Assembly (NCBI RefSeq): GCF_001983105.1
Contig: NZ_MOMC01000051.1
Span: 60,524 to 65,673 of the forward strand
From: Pseudofrankia asymbiotica
GTDB taxonomy: Bacteria > Actinomycetota > Actinomycetes > Frankiales > Frankiaceae
Direction: 5' to 3'
DNA: 5,150 nucleotides
The translations under genes were made by a program, and so were the position numbers. The notes below the pieces were generated by a model, which was given only the letters and a program-made list of their open reading frames with translations, had not been told where the DNA came from and did not search any database. Positions within the stretch are counted from its first letter, which is position 1. Every line of letters begins with the position of its first letter. Below, in pieces: positions 1 through 3,917 of this stretch.

Positions 1-1
1 G

Positions 2-355
2 GCTATTACGGCCAAGGTGAAGACGGTGTGCCGCGAGGCCGCGGTGAACCAGCCGATCGATGATCTGATACGCAGACTCAACCCTGTCATCAGAGGCTGG
101 TGCACCTACTTCCGGCCGGGAGTATCGTCGGCGACCTTCGCCTACCTGAAAAGATATACGTTCGAGACGGTATGGCGATGGATACGCCGGAAACACCGAC
201 GGTCCACCTGGAAGGAACTGCGTCGCCACTACTGCGGCGGCGGCTGGTGGCCCACCGGCCAAAGCGGGGAACTTTTCAACCCGGAGAAGATGAGCACCAC
301 GCGTTACCGATACCGGGGATCAGTTATCCCTTCTCCCTGGCTCACGGCCGCCTGA
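2..355 (+). CDS. ltrA: Group II intron reverse transcriptase/maturase, C-terminal fragment
   Basis: This is the C-terminal part of a group II intron-encoded protein, which helps the intron RNA fold and splice and copies it into DNA during retrohoming. The frame is open from base 2 to the stop at 353-355 (117 codons). The reverse transcriptase domain is upstream of the window. What remains is the maturase (X/thumb) domain: the stretch IDDLIRRLNPVIRGWCTYFR is the hallmark of the group II maturase-specific domain (Pfam GIIM). It is followed by WRWIRRKHRR, an aromatic and basic segment with CGGGWW, and the end motif TTRYRYRGSVIPSPW, typical of actinobacterial members. No HNH endonuclease domain follows, so the protein would be of the endonuclease-lacking type. 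Nothing in the visible part is broken. Whether the intron is active depends on sequence outside the window. The symbol ltrA is the generic family name. Confidence 0.9.
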   Translation, partial: AITAKVKTVCREAAVNQPIDDLIRRLNPVIRGWCTYFRPGVSSATFAYLKRYTFETVWRWIRRKHRRSTWKELRRHYCGGGWWPTGQSGELFNPEKMSTTRYRYRGSVIPSPWLTAA

Positions 356-388
356 TGGGAAAATCCGCGCGACAGCGGGACCCGCGGA

Positions 389-480
389 GCGCCCGGTGCC
401 TTGAAAGGGGCACGCCGGGTGCGGGAAGCGGCCCGGGAAGACGGACCGGCCGAAAGGCCGGAACCGCGTCCCGGGCCGAC
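389..480 (+). ncRNA. Group II intron domain V and probable domain VI
   Basis: Bases 389-422 fold as domain V, the catalytic heart of the ribozyme. A 14-bp helix (389-402 with 407-412 and 415-422) is capped by a GAAA tetraloop at 403-406 and has a two-base CG bulge at 413-414, exactly the standard 34-nt architecture. The triad position near the base of the helix reads CGC (390-392) rather than the commoner AGC; CGC is known from class C introns such as the Oceanobacillus iheyensis one. Six bases later a second strong hairpin begins: a perfect 10-bp outer stem (429-438 with 469-478) and an inner 6-bp stem (446-451 with 456-461) closed by GAAA. This fits domain VI. I could not place a bulged branch-point adenosine at the usual 7-8 nt from the 3' end, so splicing may be hydrolytic or the true fold may differ. 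Confidence 0.75.
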
Positions 481-845
481 TTCACCGACCGCCCGCGCCG
501 GTATTCGTCGACTATATCGACGGGCACAAGGAGCGGTTCGGTGCCGAGCCGATCTGTGCCGTGCTGAAGGATGCCGGTATCCAGATCGCCCCGAGCACCT
601 ACTACGCCTCGAAGAAACGGCCGCCGTCGCGGCGGGCGGCTACCGATGCCGAGACGTTGAAGGAGATAGAACGGGTACACACCGATAACTACGGCGTCTA
701 TGGCGTGCGGAAAGTCTACGCGCAGCTGGCGCGTGAGGGCGGGGTCGGCGGTCGCCACGTCGCGCGCTGTACGGTGGCTCGTCTCATGCGCCAGGCTGGC
801 CTGCGGGGCGTGTCGCGGCTGCGGGCGCCGCGGACAACGGTCGGG
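481..845 (+). mobile_element. IS3-family insertion sequence remnant (3' exon of the intron)
   Basis: This is a partial IS3-family element. Reading in frame 1 from 481 gives FTDRPRR, which resembles the usual C-terminal end of actinobacterial IS3 OrfA. The orfB product is read in frame 3, which is the -1 frame relative to orfA, as expected for IS3 elements that make an OrfAB fusion by -1 frameshifting. The element is interrupted on its left by the group II intron. On the right it breaks off near 845, where similarity to the family ends. The catalytic core and right terminal repeat are missing, so it cannot transpose by itself. I saw no clear terminal inverted repeat at the right break. Confidence 0.75.
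501..845 (+). pseudogene. IS3-family transposase OrfB, truncated N-terminal region
   Basis: This is the start of an IS3 OrfB transposase, which in an intact element carries the DDE integrase domain for strand transfer. The frame begins around 501 with VFVDYIDGHKERFGAEPIC, the usual OrfB start region. It continues through APSTYYASKKRPPSRRA, the conserved HTSD-like HTH_21 segment NYGVYGVRKVYAQLAREG and CTVARLMRQAGLRGVSR, to RAPRTTV near 840. After that the frame stays open to a stop at 999-1001 but no longer resembles transposase. The Asp-Asp-Glu core (rve domain, roughly two thirds of a normal 280-300 aa OrfB) is absent. No initiation codon precedes the conserved start in this frame (GTA at 501; first GTG at 561), consistent with expression only as an OrfAB frameshift fusion. 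It is non-functional as it stands. Confidence 0.85.
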
Positions 846-876
846 ACGGGCTGGGTCTCATGGATCCTCCGCGACG

Positions 877-999
877 TCACCGAAAGGGGTGGGCGCAATC
901 TGCGGCCTCGGCATCGGTCCGCGCCGCGGCCATCGGGGGGCGGCGACAGACCGGGCGACAGCACCGGGGAGCCGAGCGGCATGAGTGTACTGTTTCCAT
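877..999 (-). CDS. Possible small cysteine-rich ORF (leader peptide or gene stub)
   Basis: This is a 40-codon minus-strand frame starting at ATG (999-997). The start is preceded 7 bases upstream by AAAGGAGG, a better ribosome binding site than most in this window. The predicted peptide begins METVHSCRSAPRCCRPVCRR and has cysteines at residues 7, 13, 14, 18 and 35, four of them within 12 residues. I do not recognise it. Its codon use is less GC3-biased than that of the clear genes. It ends at 877-879, about 30 bases from the broken end of the IS3 remnant, so any gene it once preceded may have been replaced by the insertion. It could be a cysteine-rich leader peptide of the kind known upstream of actinobacterial sulfur-metabolism genes, the N-terminal stub of a lost gene, or chance. 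Confidence 0.22.
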   Translation of the reverse strand: METVHSCRSAPRCCRPVCRRPPMAAARTDAEAADCAHPFR

Positions 1000-1006
1000 G
1001 ACCAGG

Positions 1007-1014
1007 CCTCCTTT
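1007..1014 (-). promoter_or_regulatory. Strong ribosome binding site for the small minus-strand ORF
   Basis: AAAGGAGG on the minus strand is nearly a full complement of the 16S rRNA 3' end, and lies 7 bases before an ATG at 999. It is the main reason to consider the short frame at 877-999 real. No large minus-strand gene follows. Confidence 0.4.
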
Positions 1015-1237
1015 GTTCGTGGGCCCGGCGCCGGGGCGGCCGAGCGGTCGGGTCGGGGATCCAGCAGCTCGAGACGCCGCGGAGTGGCGCTGTAGGAGCA
1101 CCTGGTTCGTCGATCCGGGTCCGGAGGACATTAGGGAAATAAGCGGACGGGCGCCAACAGCATAAGATTGTGGCGATGTCCGACGTCTGCGGTCGACGTG
1201 CCGCTGAAGCCGACGCGTCGAGACATCTCCGCGTACC

Positions 1238-1244
1238 GGGGAGG
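1238..1244 (+). promoter_or_regulatory. Ribosome binding site of the SDR gene
   Basis: GGGGAGG lies 5 bases before the GTG at 1250. This selects that GTG as the start of the SDR gene. The resulting N-terminal extension of about 20 residues before the Rossmann fold is slightly longer than in most SDRs and rich in Pro, Ser and Thr. Confidence 0.7.
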
Positions 1245-1249
1245 TCATC

Positions 1250-2149
1250 GTGCCCGAAGTTCCGCCTTCCGACCCCACGTCGTCCGACCAGACGCCGCCC
1301 GAGCGGACGCTGGCTGGCCGGACCGTGCTCATGTCCGGCGGGAGCCGCGGCATCGGGCTGGCCGTTGCGCTGCGAGCTGCTCGGGACGGCGCGAACGTGG
1401 TGCTGCTGGCCAAGACGGCGACGCCGCAGCCGAAGCTGCCCGGCACGATCTACAGCGCCGCCGAGCAGATCGAGGCGGTCGGGGGAAAGGCGCTGCCGAT
1501 CGTCGGGGACGTCCGCGAGGAGGCTGACGTGACCAGGGCGGTCGAGGAGGCCGTGGCGCGCTTCGGCGGCATCGACATCGTGGTCAACAACGCTTCGGCG
1601 ATCGAGCTCTCGCCCACCCGTGAGCTGCCGATGAAGCGCTACGACCTGATGCAGGACATCAACTGTCGGGGCACGTTCCTGCTGTCCAAGACGGCGATCC
1701 CGCACCTCGAGCGGGGCACCAACTCGCACATCCTGACGATGTCGCCGCCGATCGACCTGGACCCGCGCTGGGTGGGCCCGCACACCGGGTACACCATCGC
1801 GAAGTACGGCATGAGCCTGTGCACCCTCGGGCTGGCCGCCGAGCTGGCGGGGGTCGGGGTGGCGGCCAACTCGCTGTGGCCGCGCACGCCCATCGTCACC
1901 GCGGCGATCACCAACCTGGCCGCGCTGGGGGAGGACCGGGCCGACACCGCCCGCACTGTGGACATCATGGCCGACGCCGCGCACGCGATCCTCACCCGGG
2001 ACTCGCGCAGCTGCACCGGCAACTTCTTCCTCGACGACGCCGTGCTGATGGAGGAGGGAGTCACCGACTTCGCGAAGTACCGGCAGGCCGAGCGTGAGGA
2101 GGATCTCCGGCTCGACCTGTTCGTGTCGGAGCGGCTCGTGCGCTCGTGA
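1250..2149 (+). CDS. SDR-family oxidoreductase, HSDL2-like
   Basis: This is a short-chain dehydrogenase/reductase of 299 aa, a cytosolic NAD(P)-dependent oxidoreductase. It closely resembles the SDR domain of hydroxysteroid dehydrogenase-like protein 2 (HSDL2). Visible landmarks are the cofactor motif SGGSRGIG (residues 29-36), the AAKTA-like segment LLAKTATPQPKLPGTIY (52-68) characteristic of HSDL2, VGGKALPIVGDVR (77-89), NNAS (113-116), catalytic Ser165 in MSPP, and Tyr181/Lys185 in YTIAKYG. The LWPRT segment (209-213) also matches HSDL2-type proteins. The C-terminal SCP2 sterol-carrier domain of animal HSDL2 is absent, as in many bacterial homologues. The substrate is unknown; a hydroxyacyl-CoA, fatty acyl or steroid alcohol is plausible given the crotonase-family and ligase neighbours. 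The GTG start is set by the GGGGAGG site at 1238. Its stop overlaps the start of the next gene (GTGA, 2146-2149), so the two were co-translated. All key residues are present and it looks functional. Confidence 0.92.
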   Translation: MPEVPPSDPTSSDQTPPERTLAGRTVLMSGGSRGIGLAVALRAARDGANVVLLAKTATPQPKLPGTIYSAAEQIEAVGGKALPIVGDVREEADVTRAVEEAVARFGGIDIVVNNASAIELSPTRELPMKRYDLMQDINCRGTFLLSKTAIPHLERGTNSHILTMSPPIDLDPRWVGPHTGYTIAKYGMSLCTLGLAAELAGVGVAANSLWPRTPIVTAAITNLAALGEDRADTARTVDIMADAAHAILTRDSRSCTGNFFLDDAVLMEEGVTDFAKYRQAEREEDLRLDLFVSERLVRS

Positions 2150-2720
2150 GCCCGGTCGACGCCGGGGTCGAGGAGCTGCTCGCCGAGGTCGAGGACGGCG
2201 TAGGCACCGTCGTCCTGAACCGGCCCGGACGCCGGAACGCCGCGACCCCGGCGATGCTCGCCGCCCTGGGAGATGTCCTCGACTGGTTCGACTCCGACCC
2301 CGCCGTGGGCGCTGTCGCGCTGACCGGCGCGGGCGGGGCGTTTTGCTCCCGCGGGGACCTGAGCAGTTTTGCCGAGCAGGGAGGCGACACCCCGTCCGCG
2401 GGGGAGTCGGCCGACGAGTGGAAGGCCCGCAGGCTCGACATGCAGCTGTGGACCACCGGGCGCCTGCAGGCCATGGACACCCCCTCGGTCGCCGCCCTGC
2501 CGGGGCCCGTCGCCGGTGCCGGGCTCGCACTCGCGCTCGCCTTCGACCTGCGGGTGGGCTGTCCGTCCACAATGGTCACGTCGGCCTTCGTGAAGGTCGG
2601 GCTGCCCGGGGACTTCGGGGTCTCCTGACTGCTGCGTCAGCTGGTCGGACGCCGAGCCGGGCCGCGCGGCTGATGTTGCTCAGTGAGCGGCTGGACGCCG
2701 CCCAGGCCGCGACCCTGGGA
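2146..2720 (+). pseudogene. Enoyl-CoA hydratase/isomerase family gene, broken (in-frame TGA, frameshift, 3' truncation)
   Basis: This is a crotonase-fold protein gene, coupled to the SDR gene by a GTGA overlap. The frame runs from GTG 2146 to TGA 2626-2628 (160 aa) and covers the crotonase N-terminal half. It contains VLNRPGRRNA (23-32), the oxyanion-hole segment GGAFCSRGDLSSF (63-75), and PGPVAGAGLALALAFDLR (119-136). The stop falls where relatives have Trp (GVSW, followed by LLRQLVG), and the bases after the TGA still encode LLRQLVG. At about 2648 the homologous frame shifts by -1 and continues as PSRAARLMLLSERLDAAQ up to 2720, where it ends at a breakpoint. The positions of the two hydratase glutamates carry Ala128 and Phe. 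Asp156 in GLPGDFG aligns with the catalytic Asp of PaaG-type isomerases, so the parent gene was probably an isomerase rather than a hydratase. The 160-aa product lacks the C-terminal trimerisation helices and is probably inactive. Confidence 0.85.
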
Positions 2721-2934
2721 AGGACCGTACGTCTCCTCCTGCGCAGAAGTTGCGCCCGGGATGCACGATCTGCACGGCGCCGACCCCCTGGGAGGACGCC
2801 TGCCGGGGGGACGCCAGGCTGCGGATGCGCCGGGTGGCCTCTTCGAGAGCCGTCGCGTCGAGCACGTTCGCCGAGCCCGACGCGACGCAGATCTTCAGCA
2901 CCCGCCCTTTCACGGACGTGAAGGCTTCGCTCAC
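2680..2934 (-). pseudogene. Enoyl-CoA hydratase/isomerase family gene, N-terminal stub
   Basis: This is the beginning of another crotonase-family gene, read on the minus strand from GTG at 2934 with AGGAGGGA 6 bases upstream. The first 72 residues look authentic: SEAFTSVKGRVLKICVASG, SANVLDATALEEATRRIRSL, then VGAVQIVHPGRNFCAGGDVR. The NFCAGGD segment is the first oxyanion-hole motif of the family. Homology stops after RSF (2719). About 12 unrelated codons follow before a TGA at 2680-2682, read antisense through the end of the opposing broken crotonase gene. At 84 codons it has lost over two thirds of a normal 250-290 aa protein, including the second half of the active site, so it cannot be an active enzyme. 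It begins 59 bases after the stop of the intact crotonase gene at 2994 and was probably the third gene of that minus-strand operon. Confidence 0.85.
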
Positions 2935-2940
2935 AACTGG

Positions 2941-2948
2941 TCCCTCCT
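2941..2948 (-). promoter_or_regulatory. Ribosome binding site of the truncated crotonase gene
   Basis: AGGAGGGA on the minus strand lies 6 bases before GTG 2934. It fixes the start of the stub, and shows that the translation signals survived although the gene body was lost. Confidence 0.65.
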
Positions 2949-2993
2949 GGGTCCGTTGGGGCGTGAGTGCTGGGGGAGCGCTGCTCGGCGCCG

Positions 2994-3848
2994 CTACCCG
3001 GCCCGGCCGGAGGGGCCGACGGGTGCTGAGGTCGGAGTCGCCGGGCGGGCTGCCGCGGATCGGCGGCCTTCCGCTCGCTGCCGGACGAAGTGTTCGGCTC
3101 GTTCGCGGAACTCCGGTTGCTGCAGCAGGTCGCCCTGGACCTCCGCCACCTTCTCGAGTTCGGCCCTCAGCGAGACGTTGGACGCCCGGCGCAGCGCCGT
3201 CTTGGTCGCGGCGACTGCCCGCTTGGAGGGCACGCTGAGCTCGCGTGCCTTGGCCAGTGCCGCGTCCAGCAGCTCGGCGTCCGGGTGAGCCGAATGTGCG
3301 AGGCCGATCTCGACGGCCTCGGCCGCGCTCACCGCCCGCCCGGTGAGCAGGAGGTCGGTGGCCCTGGACGAGCCGATCGCCTCGGTGACCGTGTACGCAC
3401 CGCCCATTCCCGGGATGAGGCACATCGAGATCCACGAGCTCGAGAAGCGGCCCGACTCGGCGACGAGCCGGTAGTCGCACGCGACGGCGAGGTCCAGCCC
3501 GGCCCCGAGCGCAGGGCCGTTCACCGCCGCGATCACCGGGATGTCGAGCTCGCGGATGGTGAGCACGAGTCGCTGGTAGTTGTTGTAGATCGCCTCGACC
3601 GCGGCCTGTGACCCGTCTGCGGCGAGGGCCATCAGCGCGTCGAGGTCACCGCCGGAGCTGAACGCCCGCCCCTCGCCGGTGACGATCGCGACGCGTGAGC
3701 CCTGCTCGGCGAGCGTCAGCTCCTCGATGAGCCGCCGGGCGAGGGGCACGGTCAGGGCGTTCCGGTGATGCGGCCGGTTGAGCCTGATGACGGAGGTATC
3801 CCCGCGCACCTCGCTCGTGACGACGTCTGAGCCTTCTTTGTCGGTCAT
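2994..3848 (-). CDS. Enoyl-CoA hydratase/isomerase family protein (atypical active site)
   Basis: This is a complete 284-aa crotonase-superfamily protein. ATG at 3848 is preceded by AGGAG at 3859-3855. The N-terminal core has VIRLNRPHHRNALTVPLARR (20-39). The first oxyanion-hole loop is GRAFSSGGDLDAL (60-72), and the second is PVIAAVNGPALGAGLDLAVA (104-123). The region RFSSSWISMCLIPGMGGAY (134-152) is followed by the C-terminal helices, with LLLTGRAVSAAEA (166-178), used for trimerisation and CoA binding. The CoA-binding and oxyanion features are present. However, the two glutamates that make classical hydratases active (Glu144 and Glu164 in rat mitochondrial hydratase) align with Asp119 and Trp139, and the Asp of PaaG-type isomerases aligns with Gly147. 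A simple enoyl-CoA hydratase call is therefore doubtful; it may be an isomerase, hydrolase, dehalogenase-like or lyase-type member. The Pro/Ala-rich tail after residue 262 looks disordered. It lies 69 bases downstream of the ligase gene, presumably in one operon. Confidence 0.9.
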   Translation of the reverse strand: MTDKEGSDVVTSEVRGDTSVIRLNRPHHRNALTVPLARRLIEELTLAEQGSRVAIVTGEGRAFSSGGDLDALMALAADGSQAAVEAIYNNYQRLVLTIRELDIPVIAAVNGPALGAGLDLAVACDYRLVAESGRFSSSWISMCLIPGMGGAYTVTEAIGSSRATDLLLTGRAVSAAEAVEIGLAHSAHPDAELLDAALAKARELSVPSKRAVAATKTALRRASNVSLRAELEKVAEVQGDLLQQPEFRERAEHFVRQRAEGRRSAAARPATPTSAPVGPSGRAG

Positions 3849-3854
3849 CTGGTG

Positions 3855-3859
3855 CTCCT
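3855..3859 (-). promoter_or_regulatory. Ribosome binding site of the intact crotonase-family gene
   Basis: AGGAG on the minus strand lies 6 bases before ATG 3848. It supports that start over in-frame alternatives further downstream. Confidence 0.6.
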
Positions 3860-3900
3860 GATCGTGTCGACTGCGAAGAGGCGGGGCGACGCCGGGTCCG

Positions 3901-3917
3901 GGGTCGGGGTCCGACCC
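3901..3917 (-). terminator. Hairpin directly after the ligase stop codon
   Basis: GGGTCGG (3901-3907) and CCGACCC (3911-3917) form a perfect 7-bp GC-rich stem with a 3-base loop, beginning at the base right after the ligase stop codon (3918-3920). There is no U-tract, so it is not a classical intrinsic terminator. In high-GC actinobacteria such hairpins may still attenuate transcription or protect the 3' end of the upstream message. It may reduce read-through from the ligase gene into the crotonase gene. Confidence 0.35.

Larger units (their letters stand above)
1..480 (+). mobile_element. Group II intron, 3' portion (maturase ORF end plus domains V and VI)
   Basis: This is the 3' part of a group II intron, a self-splicing retroelement; its 5' end lies outside the window. 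It comprises the end of the intron-encoded protein (stop at 353-355), a short spacer, a 34-nt domain V (389-422) and a long hairpin that fits domain VI (429-478). The sequence then reads AC at 479-480, matching the usual AY end of group II introns, so the 3' splice junction is most likely 480/481. The bases that follow read as the end of IS3 orfA and the start of orfB, which makes the insertion sequence the host exon. The lack of a nuclease domain in the protein and the CGC triad in domain V fit a bacterial class C-like intron, but the class assignment is inference. The exact 3' boundary is not proven. Confidence 0.8.
846..1249. other. Intergenic region between the IS3 remnant and the SDR gene
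   Basis: This stretch of about 400 bases has no reading frame that resembles a known large protein on either strand. Long open frames through it are high-GC artefacts. On the minus strand it contains a short frame at 877-999 with a strong ribosome binding site. A weak promoter-like pair points the same way: TTGGCG at 1157-1152 and TAATGT at 1133-1128, 18-bp spacing. The stretch around 1128-1168 is AT-richer than its surroundings and is the likeliest place for promoters serving the SDR gene. A TAAGAT sequence at 1163-1168 could be a -10 box for the + strand, but I see no matching -35 box. The IS3 remnant joins this region at about 845. Confidence 0.5.

Noticed and set aside
846..1001. Continuation of the IS3 OrfB frame to the stop at 1001
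   Set aside because: The frame is open but residues after about 845 do not resemble transposase, so I did not extend the gene call.
716..2572. A 618-codon minus-strand open frame
   Set aside because: It is a high-GC shadow antisense to the SDR and crotonase genes; the Arg/Pro/Gly-rich translation has no recognisable domain.
2094..2921. A 275-codon plus-strand open frame
   Set aside because: Most of it is out-of-frame reading of the SDR and crotonase genes. Only 2649-2720 carries real coding, as the frameshifted tail of the broken crotonase gene.
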